Assembly: GCA_040393065.1 (NCBI GenBank)
Contig: JBEBUW010000079.1
Coordinates: 1-20,889, forward strand
DNA: 20,889 nt
Origin: JACCWM01 sp040393065
GTDB taxonomy: Bacteria > Myxococcota_A > Bradymonadia > Bradymonadales > Bradymonadaceae
Reading direction: 5' to 3'
Within the stretch, counting starts at the first letter, position 1. Every line of letters starts with the position of its first letter. The notes under the pieces are model-generated. The model worked only from the letters and a program-made list of their open reading frames with translations, had not been told where the DNA came from and did not search any database. The position numbers and the translations under genes were made by a program. Below are positions 14,466 through 20,889 of the stretch, one piece after another.

Positions 14466-15326
14466 ATGCCTTCTAAGCGCAAGCAAACCTCCCGTGAGTC
14501 GAACCCTCCTGGCTCACCGGACCACAGAGCCGATACCAATCGCCCCTGGCCGCCTCCGAAACATCCGTGGCTGATGCGCATGCAGTGGTACAGTGTTCTG
14601 TTCGCGCACTGGCCGGTTGAGGCCAGACTTCTCGAACCCTATTTGCTGCCGGGGCTGGAGCTGGATTTGTGGGAAGGCCAGGCATGGCTCAGCATCGTGC
14701 CGTTCGGCATGAAAGGCGTGAGCCTGCGCGGGTTTCCTTCCGTGCCCTCGCTCAGTTCGTTTCTGGAATGCAATGTGCGCACCTATGTTGTTGCCGATGG
14801 CAAACCCGGCGCGCTGTTTCTTAGCATCGAAGCCAACAGCAAACTCGCTGTGCGCGCCGCGCGCTGGGGTGCCGGCCTGCCGTATTGTGATGCCGACATG
14901 CGCCTGAAACAGATGCGCGATGGCACCGTGTTTTATCAAAGCACCCGAACGCATACCGACCAGCCCCCGGGCGAATTCATCGCACTGTACCGTCCTGAAG
15001 GCGAGGTTTTCTACGCAGAACCGGGAAGTTTCGACTACTGGCTGTGCGAGCGCTATTGCCTCTACACCTATCATTTCAACAAGACTCTGCGCGGCGAAAT
15101 CAATCACCCCAACTGGCCGCTGCAAAAAACCACCTGCGAAATCAAGGTCAATACCCTGACCCACGGCTTTGGATTTTCGCTGGATGCACAACCCGCGCAC
15201 GTGCACTTTTCCCCGCATATTCATGCCCACGCCTGGATGTTTGAACCCATCACACAAAAGGCCCCGACCCATGATGTTGAGCCGGGGCCGAGCGCGGACG
15301 ATGCCTTTCAACAACCGAGTATGTAA
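14466..15326 (+). CDS. DUF2071 (YqjF-like) family protein
   Basis: 286 residues from ATG 14466. The DUF2071 pattern is clear: PWLMRMQWYSVLFAHWPV, LLPGLELDLWEGQAWLSIVPF, an interior ECNVRTYVV strand, IALYRPEG and a C-terminal WPLQKTTCEIKVNTL stretch. The family (about 230 residues, beta-rich) is of unknown function. The first ~33 residues (KRKQTSRESNPPGSPDHRAD) are a hydrophilic extension, and the last ~30 a Pro/Asp-rich tail. Start uncertain: 14421 and 14466 are both possible and neither has a good ribosome binding site; the internal Met at 14574 would cut into the conserved region. It converges on the next gene with a 15-bp gap. Confidence 0.82.
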   Translation: MPSKRKQTSRESNPPGSPDHRADTNRPWPPPKHPWLMRMQWYSVLFAHWPVEARLLEPYLLPGLELDLWEGQAWLSIVPFGMKGVSLRGFPSVPSLSSFLECNVRTYVVADGKPGALFLSIEANSKLAVRAARWGAGLPYCDADMRLKQMRDGTVFYQSTRTHTDQPPGEFIALYRPEGEVFYAEPGSFDYWLCERYCLYTYHFNKTLRGEINHPNWPLQKTTCEIKVNTLTHGFGFSLDAQPAHVHFSPHIHAHAWMFEPITQKAPTHDVEPGPSADDAFQQPSM

Positions 15327-15341
15327 GGCAAATGCAATCGC

Positions 15342-16319
15342 TCACAATTCGTTCAAACCAAGCTCTTCCAGATACGATTCATCGCCCGGTTTGTTGAGCC
15401 GCCAGTATGGCAGCCGCGTGGTTTTGTGCAGACGCATCTTCGTGCCGTCGGAATGCTCCCAGCCAAGCAGACGGCGCGGATGCTTGTCTTCGATATCGTA
15501 AACAACCTCCACATCCTGATAACGCACCGTAAAACGCACGACCTTTTGTCCGTCGATTTCGGTGAATTCGCGCGCAATCGTCGCCGACACCGCGCTGGCC
15601 GGAATATGCTTCACCCGGTGGTGCCACAACGTCGGCACCAGCTCCCCGGCCCAGTCCTTGCCGCCGGCAAACTTCCCGTCCAACTCGCGAAGCTGAATCG
15701 GCAGCGCATCTTCAAACAACGTCCCCTCCCCATACGCAACCATCCTGTCCTCATCGCCCTCGCCGTCAAAATACGAGTGCAACTGATGCAGCGCACGCGT
15801 TGGCCCCGGCCAGAATCCCTGAAAGACATGCCCGCACCATTCCTGCACGCTCAGCGTACTTTTGACCGGCGAAAACCGCTCACGCCCCCAGTTATCGACC
15901 GGCGCAAAAGTACTCGTCATCACCGTGTACGGATAAATTCCTGTTGAGAACCGCAGCGTGTGGTTGAGCTTCATCACATCCACCCGATCACTGCCCTGTG
16001 CGCGGTCGTCCTTGATCCAGGTCCGGCGATTCAACGGCTCCGTCACGTAAATCAACACGCCCGTCGCTTCCCGCACCTCGCCGTAGCGCGCCACCTGGCC
16101 GCGATAACTCGAAAGCTCCGCGTTGCCGTCGCCCCAGTGCGACCAGAAGGCCGGACTCACATTGTGCACCGGCGTCAGCGCCAGCTCCGCATACTGCCCA
16201 AAGCCCCCCACCTCCTCGCCAGTTTCCGCCATCGACGCCGAACAAGACGTCAGACTCAAGGCCAGCCCCACCACCGCTTTGCGCCAGAAATGCACACTTT
16301 TCGAAATCGTTTTGCTCAT
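15342..16319 (-). CDS. Conserved lipoprotein or secreted protein, unknown function
   Basis: 325 residues. The N-terminal signal (HFWRKAVVGLALSLTSC) ends in lipobox LTSC (Cys26); cleavage after SASMA at 30 would instead give a soluble periplasmic protein. The mature part is a single ~290-residue domain with many aromatic and Trp residues (FWSHWGDGNAELSSYRG, NRRTWIKDD, VQEWCGHVFQGFWPGP, LVPTLWHHRVKH, YWRLNKPGDES). This looks like a widely conserved but uncharacterised family; I cannot name it. AAGGA lies 8 bp before the ATG. The upstream gene stops at 16321, one base from this start, so the two are translationally coupled. The envelope location is inferred from the signal. Confidence 0.82.
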   Translation of the reverse strand: MSKTISKSVHFWRKAVVGLALSLTSCSASMAETGEEVGGFGQYAELALTPVHNVSPAFWSHWGDGNAELSSYRGQVARYGEVREATGVLIYVTEPLNRRTWIKDDRAQGSDRVDVMKLNHTLRFSTGIYPYTVMTSTFAPVDNWGRERFSPVKSTLSVQEWCGHVFQGFWPGPTRALHQLHSYFDGEGDEDRMVAYGEGTLFEDALPIQLRELDGKFAGGKDWAGELVPTLWHHRVKHIPASAVSATIAREFTEIDGQKVVRFTVRYQDVEVVYDIEDKHPRRLLGWEHSDGTKMRLHKTTRLPYWRLNKPGDESYLEELGLNEL

Positions 16320-16320
16320 C

Positions 16321-16626
16321 TTATCGATCCTTCACCTGGCCCTGCGCCAGAACAACGCGTCGATACAGCGCGAGCAAAAGCGCCAGCGCCTCCCGCGCCT
16401 CATTTTTGATGTCCGTAGAATAGTGCCCGCGCACATCTTTATATTCTTCGGCGATTTCCATCACGAAACGAAAGTGCTGCCGCGCGGTTTCGTCGTCAAA
16501 GTCCTTTTCCTGAAGCCCGTTCAGCGCCTGGGCCGCGTTCAACAAAACTTCCAACATGCGCGCGCTGGTATCGCCCCAGTAAACGTGCTCCACGGCGGCC
16601 TGGATTTTCTCGGATACTTTGCTCAA
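16321..16626 (-). CDS. Small helical protein, unknown function
   Basis: About 101 residues from a TTG start at 16626, chosen because AGGTGA lies 5 bp upstream and because the longer frame (ATG at 16677) would overlap the start codon of the divergent gene. Almost entirely helical and charged (KVSEKIQAAVEHVYWGD, ARMLEVLLNAAQALNGL, FRFVMEIAEEYKDVRGHY, NEAREALALLLALYRRVV). No family recognised. It sits one base ahead of the lipoprotein gene it is coupled to, so the two products probably work together. Divergent from the HExxH gene with only ~49 bp between starts. Confidence 0.65.
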   Translation of the reverse strand: MSKVSEKIQAAVEHVYWGDTSARMLEVLLNAAQALNGLQEKDFDDETARQHFRFVMEIAEEYKDVRGHYSTDIKNEAREALALLLALYRRVVLAQGQVKDR

Positions 16627-16675
16627 AATTTCACCTGTCTGGGAAAGATATCTGGTTAACAAAAGGATAAAAAAC

Positions 16676-17290
16676 ATGACGAATTCGCCCACAACGGCGC
16701 ACGTTACCAACTTCTGGGCCGCGATGCAGGCACATTATGCAACACGCGTGATCGATAAATCGAATGCGGCCGAAATGCGTCTGGCCGCCGCGTTTCTAGA
16801 ACGCATCCATGTGCTCGATGCCGCAAGTTTTATGGAGCGATTCACAACCATCATCGGGCGGCGGATCTACGCGCCCTTTACGCCCGGCATCGCCACGCCG
16901 CGTCACAGCCTCTGGAGTCAGATCGTTGTTTGTACGCACGAGCATCAGCATGTCGAACAACACGACCGCGAAGGCAAAATCCGTTTTTCAAGCCGATATT
17001 TGCTCAGTCCAGCCGCCCGCGCCGCCTACGAAGCCGAGGCCTACTGTTGCAACCTGGAACTGCATTACTGGCACACCGGAGAAATCCCCGATACCCGCGA
17101 ACTGGCCGACCGCCTTACGCATTACGGCGTGCGTAAGCGTGATATCGAAGCCGCACACCAGACGCTTTCGCAGGCGGCCCGCAAGATCCAGGACGGCCAG
17201 TCCATCACCCTGGCTGCACAACGCGCCATCGACTGGCTGCAACAAAACGCGCCAGAACTCCAGCACCGGCCAGATTCTCACGCGCTGTAA
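16676..17290 (+). CDS. Putative zinc-binding HExxH protein
   Basis: 204 residues, no signal peptide. The motif HEHQHVEQH (88-96) contains HExxH (His88, Glu89, His92), and a downstream Glu (119 or 121 in AAYEAEAYCC) could be the third ligand, as in gluzincin-type metallopeptidases. A Cys pair (124-125) follows. The rest is helical. No named family was recognised; proteolysis is an inference from the motif alone. AAGGA lies 8 bp before the ATG at 16676. The start region overlaps an upstream reading frame on the other strand, leaving ~49 bp for two divergent promoters. The next plus-strand gene begins 191 bp downstream. Confidence 0.78.
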   Translation: MTNSPTTAHVTNFWAAMQAHYATRVIDKSNAAEMRLAAAFLERIHVLDAASFMERFTTIIGRRIYAPFTPGIATPRHSLWSQIVVCTHEHQHVEQHDREGKIRFSSRYLLSPAARAAYEAEAYCCNLELHYWHTGEIPDTRELADRLTHYGVRKRDIEAAHQTLSQAARKIQDGQSITLAAQRAIDWLQQNAPELQHRPDSHAL

Positions 17291-17481
17291 ACCGCCGGGC
17301 GTTTCAACAAGTCTTGACACACCTGAAAATCTATCCTTAGCTACTTTGCATGCTTCTAATGGTGAAGAAGGACCGTTTCCGCGGCCACCCTTGTCGTCTC
17401 CCATGTTGTCCGAAGCCTTTGACTGGATGTTCTCATGCGAGAAAAACTGCGCAGCATCGCGCGCCCACAAAGGAGACAATG

Positions 17482-18261
17482 ATGCAATCGATGAATCACC
17501 TTTCCACCCAGGCCATGATCGGAGTTTCCCACGAGCTCCTGACCACCAACCGCGCCGAACTCGAAGCCATCCCCGCCTTGCGGTTTTCGCTGGGGAACGT
17601 CGAGGAGGCCCACAACCGGCTCGTAAGCCTCTTCAAAACCACCGGCCAGAGCAAACTGGAAGCCCGGCAGCTCACCACCTCGCTCGGGCAGGCCGACGCG
17701 CGCCACGACCGCAAAGCGCGCGGCATCCACGGCGCGCTCACCGCCTGGAGTGAGCTGACCGACGACGAAGAACACGCCCGGCAAATCCTCCGTCTGCGCG
17801 ATGAAATCTTTCCTATCGGCCTCACCGTCACCCAGCGCTCCTACCGCGAACAGGCCGGGGCCGCCCTCCAGGCCCGGCAGCTCCTCGACCAGACCACCCG
17901 CGAAACGCTCGCGAGCTGTTATTTCGCCCCCAAAACCCTGCTCATGGAAATCATCGACTGGCTCGATACCGCCCAGAATATCGGTGAAATGCAGGCCGAG
18001 CGCGCCCGCCTGCTCGGCGACACCGATGCCGACGCCGTTTCCCAGGCCAACCTGCGCGACGCACGTTTTGACTGGATCCGCGCCATGAATTACCTGCTCG
18101 GCGGCTTCGATTTCGTCAACATGGACGCCGATACCCGCCGCCGCTTGCTCGCCGATTTGCGCGACGCCCAGCAACGCGCCCGCAAATCCGACGGAGCCTC
18201 CCGGGCCGAGGCCGCCCCGGAACTCGAATCCACCGAAGAGCCCGAGCAGACCTCCCTGTAA
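17482..18261 (+). CDS. Alpha-helical protein, unknown function
   Basis: 259 residues from the ATG at 17482, which stands 6 bp after AGGAG. The adjacent ATG at 17479 is only 3 bp from it. Almost wholly helical and rich in Ala, Arg, Leu and Glu. The C-terminal ~35 residues are acidic and disordered (AAPELESTEEPEQTS). No signal peptide, membrane segment or known domain was recognised. A perfect TTGACA at 17314-17319 lies upstream, but no good -10 follows. A clear terminator follows the stop by ~50 bp. Repeated LxxAR and QxAR elements may form a helical bundle. The protein is real by coding character, but unassigned. Confidence 0.78.
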   Translation: MQSMNHLSTQAMIGVSHELLTTNRAELEAIPALRFSLGNVEEAHNRLVSLFKTTGQSKLEARQLTTSLGQADARHDRKARGIHGALTAWSELTDDEEHARQILRLRDEIFPIGLTVTQRSYREQAGAALQARQLLDQTTRETLASCYFAPKTLLMEIIDWLDTAQNIGEMQAERARLLGDTDADAVSQANLRDARFDWIRAMNYLLGGFDFVNMDADTRRRLLADLRDAQQRARKSDGASRAEAAPELESTEEPEQTSL

Positions 18262-18313
18262 TTCCAGAATCCATGCCCGGAAGCGGTCGCGTCGGCCGCT
18301 CGTGTAGAAAAAT

Positions 18314-18357
18314 CAACGCCCTGTACGGTTTCGACCGCCAGGGCGTTGCGTTTTTTT
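18314..18357 (+). terminator. Rho-independent terminator after the 259-residue protein
   Basis: CAACGCCCTG (18314-18323) pairs with CAGGGCGTTG (18339-18348). Inside it, CGGT and ACCG extend the hairpin around a TTCG loop. A run of seven T follows (18351-18357). The T-run also touches the first unit of the 42-bp repeat array. Confidence 0.9.
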
Positions 18358-18684
18358 ACATTTTCGAAGGCCTGGCCTCCCCCGAAACACAAAAAAAGTA
18401 AATTTTCGAAGGCCCGGCCCCCCAAAATTTACTTTTTTTTAATTTTCAGGGTTCGGCACCTTCGAAAATTTACTTTTTCGGACTTTTTTGGGGTTCGGCA
18501 CCTTCGGAAATTTACTTTTTCGATCTCGTTCAGGGTTCGGTGTCTTCGGAAATTTACTTTTTCGGACTTTTTGAGGGTTCGGCGCCTTCGCAGAATTACT
18601 TTTTCGGACTTTTTGAGGGTTCGACGCCTTCGGAAATTTACTTTTTCGGACTTTTTTGGGGTTCGACGCCTTCGCAGAATTATT
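18357..18684. repeat. Array of 42-bp tandem repeats with an orientation switch
   Basis: Forward units start at 18450, 18492, 18534, 18576, 18618 and 18660 (last partial), each beginning GGTTCG and carrying CCTTCGGAAATTTACTTTTT-like cores, exactly 42 bp apart. To the left, two units (about 18357-18398 and 18399-18440) carry the same core inverted (GTAAATTTTCGAAGGC). At the junction, 16-bp perfect arms (18391-18406 and 18424-18439) form an AT-rich hairpin with a 17-base loop. Frames across the array show 14-residue repeats because 42 is a multiple of three; no ribosome binding site or reliable coding start was found. Confidence 0.9.
18391..18439. repeat. 16-bp perfect inverted repeat at the array switch point
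   Basis: The left arm (18391-18406) is seven A followed by GTAAATTTT; the right arm (18424-18439) is its exact complement, ending in seven or more T. The loop is GC-rich (CGAAGGCCCGGCCCCCC). It can also act as a terminator on either strand. Confidence 0.85.
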
Positions 18685-18689
18685 TGCGT

Positions 18690-18951
18690 GCACGCATCCA
18701 TCGGAGCCGACCGCCTCGCGCACACGAAAACGCAGTGCGGAGGCGGAATGTGGGGGCTCTGGCGAGTGATTCGTCGGAGAAGGTGCACAGACCAGATGTT
18801 CCACGCACCGGTTGCTGACGTGTCCGGTGTGATCGCAGCGGTCACCGAGGGGTTTGAGTTTCAGGCATTTGCCGGGTGTCTCGGTAGAGATCGCGTCGCA
18901 GACCGTAGGCGCATTGCGTCGGGAACAGGCAGGGGGCGTTGCCAGAGATGC
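18690..18951 (-). pseudogene. Relic of a Cys-rich secreted protein, frameshifted
   Basis: On the minus strand, two frames join into one Cys-rich pattern: SGNAPCLFPTQCAYGL in one frame, then CDAISTETPGKCLKLKPLGD and RCDHTGHVSNRC, VEHLVC in another, with the break near 18893-18906. The spacing (QCAYGLxC, GKCxxLxxLGDxC, NRCxxxLVC) resembles the Cys-rich modules of secreted proteins in Bradymonadales-like bacteria. There is no signal peptide: the open frame starts inside the leader repeat at 18952-18979 and at its other end runs on into the 42-bp array. It is best read as a decayed gene fragment. A short live gene in the array context cannot be excluded. Confidence 0.45.
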
Positions 18952-18979
18952 CCGATTAGGTAGAGGCTGCGTGGTCTTT
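18952..18979 (-). repeat. Orphan copy of the lipoprotein-array leader repeat
   Basis: CCGATTAGGTAGAGGCTGCG and the following TGGTC nearly match the leader found ahead of three lipoprotein genes (19352-19378, 19836-19862, 20223-20249). Here it stands ahead of the Cys-rich relic rather than a lipoprotein gene, so it marks a further array position whose gene was lost or replaced. Confidence 0.75.
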
Positions 18980-19014
18980 ATGAGTGCTGCAAGCGGCTTT
19001 CGCACGGGCTGAAA

Positions 19015-19344
19015 CTAGCTCCGCACGCGCTCCGCTTTGACAATCTTGCCGTCCTCAAATTCGACTCTAATCAGCACAAACCCTCCCCCATGGCATCCCA
19101 GCTGGCACGAACCTACGGAGAGAAGGTCATAGGTTGTTTTGCTTTCTATAGGCCGATTGAACATTTCTTCATAATCAATACGACTCATCCCGGGAAGTAT
19201 TTTGGTCAGGCTTGCTCCCATCGCACACCGCTCGTAGTCATCCTCCGCAGCGTTCCAGGCTTCGAGATCAAAAGGTTTGTTCCAGCAGCCGGCCAGCAGT
19301 GTAAGAGTCAGTGCAAATACAAATAATAATGTTCGTTTGCTCAT
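19015..19344 (-). CDS. Small Cys-rich lipoprotein, array copy 1 (BamE-like pattern)
   Basis: 109 residues. Signal peptide MSKRTLLFVFALTLTLLAGC with lipobox LAGC (Cys20). The mature part begins WNKPFDLEAWNAAEDDYERC, then LTKILPGMSRIDYEEMF, then VGSCQLGCHGGG and VEFEDGKIVKAERVRS. Two helices followed by strands and an FEDGKIVKA-type end recall small BamE/SmpA-like lipoproteins, but this is a resemblance only. Besides the lipid Cys, three cysteines (RC, GSC, GCHGGG) are shared by all four array copies and may bind metal or form disulfides. GGAGC precedes the ATG by ~7 bp. Function unknown. Confidence 0.85.
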   Translation of the reverse strand: MSKRTLLFVFALTLTLLAGCWNKPFDLEAWNAAEDDYERCAMGASLTKILPGMSRIDYEEMFNRPIESKTTYDLLSVGSCQLGCHGGGFVLIRVEFEDGKIVKAERVRS

Positions 19345-19483
19345 CAGTTCGCTCCGATTGGGTAGAGGCTGCGTGGTCCTTCCTCACGCCAGGCTTCGAA
19401 TTCACATTCTCGGAATTAAGTCCATTTTCTACAATCCACTCTGCACCATAGATGCCACGATCCGATACCCTGCACAGCCAATG
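19345..19483 (-). other. Spacer between array copies 2 and 1 with leader repeat and possible gene remnant
   Basis: Holds the leader repeat (19352-19378) and then ~100 bp with no gene. The stretch CCAGGCTTCGA near 19389 also occurs inside the gene copies (the codons for EAW), so this longer spacer may contain the remains of a deleted copy. Confidence 0.4.
19352..19378 (-). repeat. Leader repeat ahead of copy 1
   Basis: CTCCGATTGGGTAGAGGCTG followed by CGTGGTC, identical or nearly so in the leaders of copies 2 and 3. On the minus strand it supplies the ribosome binding site (GGAG) of the lipoprotein gene. Confidence 0.85.
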
Positions 19484-19828
19484 CTAACTACGATACTGCG
19501 ATGCTTTGACAACCTTCCCATTCTCAAACTCGACTTTAATAAACACAATCCCTCCCCCATGGCATCCTAGCCAGCACGCACCTACATAGATAAGTTCATA
19601 TGGTACTTTGCTCTCCGGATCCCGATTAAACATCTCGCCATAGTCGACACGGCTCATCCCTGGGAGTTTTTTGCGCAAACTTGCTCCCATCGAACAACGC
19701 TCGTAGTCACCTTTCGGATAGTCATTCTCCGCAGCATTCCAGGCTTCCAGATCAAAAGGTTTGTTCCAGCAGCCGACCAGCAGCGTAAGAATCAGTGCAA
19801 ATAGAAATAATAAAGTTTGTTTAGGCAT
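19484..19828 (-). CDS. Small Cys-rich lipoprotein, array copy 2
   Basis: 114 residues, start at 19828 after GGAG. Signal peptide MPKQTLLFLFALILTLLVGC with lipobox LVGC. Same plan as copy 1, with the same FDLEAWNAAE block, but five extra residues (NDYPKG region) before DYERC. The conserved VGACWLGCHGGG and VEFENGKVVKA blocks are intact. It ends QYRS, as copy 3 does. It is the closest relative of copy 1 in the middle region (KLPGMSRVDYGEMFNRDPES). 39 bp separates it from the stop of copy 3, so copies 3 and 2 can share a transcript. Confidence 0.85.
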   Translation of the reverse strand: MPKQTLLFLFALILTLLVGCWNKPFDLEAWNAAENDYPKGDYERCSMGASLRKKLPGMSRVDYGEMFNRDPESKVPYELIYVGACWLGCHGGGIVFIKVEFENGKVVKASQYRS

Positions 19829-19835
19829 CAATTGG

Positions 19836-19862
19836 CTCCGATTGGGTAGAGGCTGCACGGCC
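19836..19862 (-). repeat. Leader repeat ahead of copy 2
   Basis: Same leader as ahead of copies 1 and 3, with two changes at its far end (CACGGCC for CGTGGTC). It fills most of the 39-bp gap between copies 3 and 2. Confidence 0.8.
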
Positions 19863-19867
19863 CCACG

Positions 19868-20215
19868 CTAACTACGATACTGCTCAGCTTTGACAACTTT
19901 ACCGTCCTTAATTTCGACTTTTATAAACACAATCCCTCCCCCGTGGCATCCCAACTTGCACGCCCCTACATCGATAAAGTCTTTTGACGATTTGCTCTCC
20001 AGGTTCTGACCGAACGTTTTATTATATTCCTCAACGCTCATCCCCGGGAGTTTTTTGAGCAAACTGACTCCCATCGCACACCTCTTGTAGTTAGCGGTCT
20101 CATAGTCCTCATCCTCCGTAGCGTTCCAGGCTTCGGGATCAAAAGGTTTATTCCAGCAGCCGGCCAGCAGTGTAAAAGCCAGGGCAAATACAAATAATAA
20201 GGTTTGTTTACGCAT
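19868..20215 (-). CDS. Small Cys-rich lipoprotein, array copy 3
   Basis: 115 residues. The ATG at 20215 is preferred over the in-frame TTG one codon earlier because GGAG is 7 bp before it. Signal peptide MRKQTLLFVFALAFTLLAGC, lipobox LAGC. It has FDPEAWNATE, an insertion DEDYETANYKRC relative to copies 1 and 4, KKLPGMSVEEYNKTF, and VGACKLGCHGGG. It shares the FDP variant and signal peptide with copy 4, and the QYRS end with copy 2. The mosaic of similarities suggests recombination between copies. Confidence 0.85.
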   Translation of the reverse strand: MRKQTLLFVFALAFTLLAGCWNKPFDPEAWNATEDEDYETANYKRCAMGVSLLKKLPGMSVEEYNKTFGQNLESKSSKDFIDVGACKLGCHGGGIVFIKVEIKDGKVVKAEQYRS

Positions 20216-20222
20216 CAATTTG

Positions 20223-20249
20223 CTCCGATTGGGTAGAGGCTGCGTGGTC
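20223..20249 (-). repeat. Leader repeat ahead of copy 3
   Basis: CTCCGATTGGGTAGAGGCTG followed by CGTGGTC, then CTTTG. The match to the orphan copy at 18952 continues for some 20 bp further (GTGCT, then AAGCGGC or AAACGGGC). Confidence 0.85.
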
Positions 20250-20287
20250 TTTGTCCGTGCTACAAACGGGCGCCGCCCTGGCTGATG

Positions 20288-20617
20288 TTAGCTCTTGGAA
20301 CGTACCGCTTTCACGATAATATCGTTCTCATAATAGACGTCGATAAATATGATCCCACCACCGTGACAACCCAGCCAACACGCACCTACATAAAGCCCTT
20401 TATCGACTTGCTCATTACCGGGTATGGGACCAAACATCTCTCCGTATTCCGCTCGACTCTTGCCAACCAGTATATCGAGCAGGTTTGTGACCATCGCACA
20501 CCTCGTATAGTCATCCTCCGCAGCGTTCCAGGCTTCGGGATCAAAAGGTTTATTCCAGCAGCCGGCCAGCAGTGTAAAAGTCAGGGCAAATACAAATAAT
20601 AAGGTTTGTTTACGCAT
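20288..20617 (-). CDS. Small Cys-rich lipoprotein, array copy 4
   Basis: 109 residues, ATG at 20617 after GGAG. Signal peptide and first ~40 residues are almost identical to copy 3 (WNKPFDPEAWNAAEDDYTRC). The middle differs most (VTNLLDILVGKSRAEYGEMFGPIPGN) and the end is VYYENDIIVKAVRSKS, while VGACWLGCHGGG is kept. It is the first gene of the array in transcription order. Its leader matches the others only up to about 20632, which is the right boundary of the duplicated unit. Confidence 0.85.
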   Translation of the reverse strand: MRKQTLLFVFALTFTLLAGCWNKPFDPEAWNAAEDDYTRCAMVTNLLDILVGKSRAEYGEMFGPIPGNEQVDKGLYVGACWLGCHGGGIIFIDVYYENDIIVKAVRSKS

Positions 20618-20632
20618 CAATTTGCTCCGATT

Positions 20633-20889
20633 CGTGTCATCCTTACCGGTTCATAGAGTTTTCAAAAAACGCGTCGGAAAAGAGTACGTTGGCTCGCTAG
20701 AATATGGGTTGAGTGCTGCTGCCATCGCCATCAATGTAGTTACTGGAACAATGGTTAGGGCCTATCGTCGAAGGGGAGATTGCGTCAACAAAAAAGTCGC
20801 GGCGGCCGCCGCGGCGGGGGCCGCCGCCCGGGTTTGGGGGTGGGGGTAAGGGGGGGGTTTTTTTTTGAGTTTTTTAAAAAAAAGGGGGG
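20633..20889. other. Unassigned sequence and low-complexity contig end
   Basis: 20633-20790 carries an open plus-strand stretch (residues VGSLEYGLSAAAIAINVVTG), but without a family match or ribosome binding site. From ~20795 the sequence is GC triplets and then runs of G, T and A up to the end, which is unlike the rest of the window and probably reflects poor sequence or assembly quality. The array promoter should lie in 20633-20720, but no good motif was found. Confidence 0.5.

Noticed and set aside
17314..17343. TTGACA as a promoter for the 259-residue protein gene
   Set aside because: The -35 is perfect, but no acceptable -10 lies 16-18 bp downstream.
18357..18684. CRISPR array
   Set aside because: Units are contiguous 42-bp tandem copies without variable spacers, some are inverted, and no cas genes are present.
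18346..18963. Plus-strand frame of ~205 residues with KFTFSDFFGVR-type repeats
   Set aside because: It is produced by the second 42-bp array, starts inside a terminator, has no ribosome binding site and runs against the Cys-rich relic.
20622..20849. 75-residue plus-strand frame with EYGLSAAAIAINVV, resembling a Flp-type pilin segment
   Set aside because: No ribosome binding site, it begins in the lipoprotein leader, and ends in the low-quality homopolymer region; the resemblance is too short.

Overview
The window looks like chromosomal DNA of a moderately GC-rich Gram-negative bacterium. It is dense with lipoproteins (eight or nine with lipoboxes), has Asp/Gly-rich low-complexity secreted proteins, a YadA-head-like repeat protein, a cytoplasmic PQQ-type propeller protein and a tRNA gene without an encoded CCA. 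This style fits the former Deltaproteobacteria, most likely Myxococcota or Bradymonadales. That placement is inference: no rRNA or other marker is present. No complete mobile element, CRISPR array or phage module was seen.

Layout. Positions 1-83 hold the 3' end of an upstream gene and its terminator. Next come a DUF6122 membrane protein (-), a DUF1722/YbgA-like protein with a shrunken DUF523-like N-terminus (+), and a two-gene minus-strand unit: a small lipoprotein, then a secreted coiled-coil/YadA-head repeat protein. A non-coding array of four 42-bp repeats follows (3631-3798). From 3985 to 5816 lies a compact sulfur-type locus: an ArsR-HTH/rhodanese fusion (-) divergent from a DoxX membrane protein and a DsrE-domain lipoprotein (+), closed by a strong terminator. 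Then come a G-rich repeat-bearing spacer, a tRNA-Pro(CGG) gene with its own promoter and terminator, rlmL-like 23S rRNA methyltransferase (-), and an enoyl-CoA isomerase-type crotonase (+) with a good promoter and terminator.

From 8644 to 11562 the minus strand carries two related low-complexity lipoproteins and a three-gene cassette: a small helical protein, a TPR protein and a protein with a disordered N-terminus. The cassette has the size pattern of secretion-system needle/rod and chaperone genes, but this is unproven. An 799-residue protein with a C-terminal propeller (+) and a DUF2071 protein (+) follow. A coupled minus-strand pair (101-residue helical protein, then a conserved lipoprotein) is divergent from a 204-residue HExxH protein; a 259-residue helical protein follows on the plus strand.

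The right end (18357-20632) is the most unusual accessory region. It holds a second 42-bp array whose first two units are inverted against the rest, the frameshifted relic of a Cys-rich secreted protein, and four tandem paralogous genes for small Cys-rich, BamE-like lipoproteins (-). Each of those genes has a near-identical start region and most share a duplicated leader, which points to recent expansion by recombination. The last ~100 bases are homopolymeric and look like a low-quality contig end.
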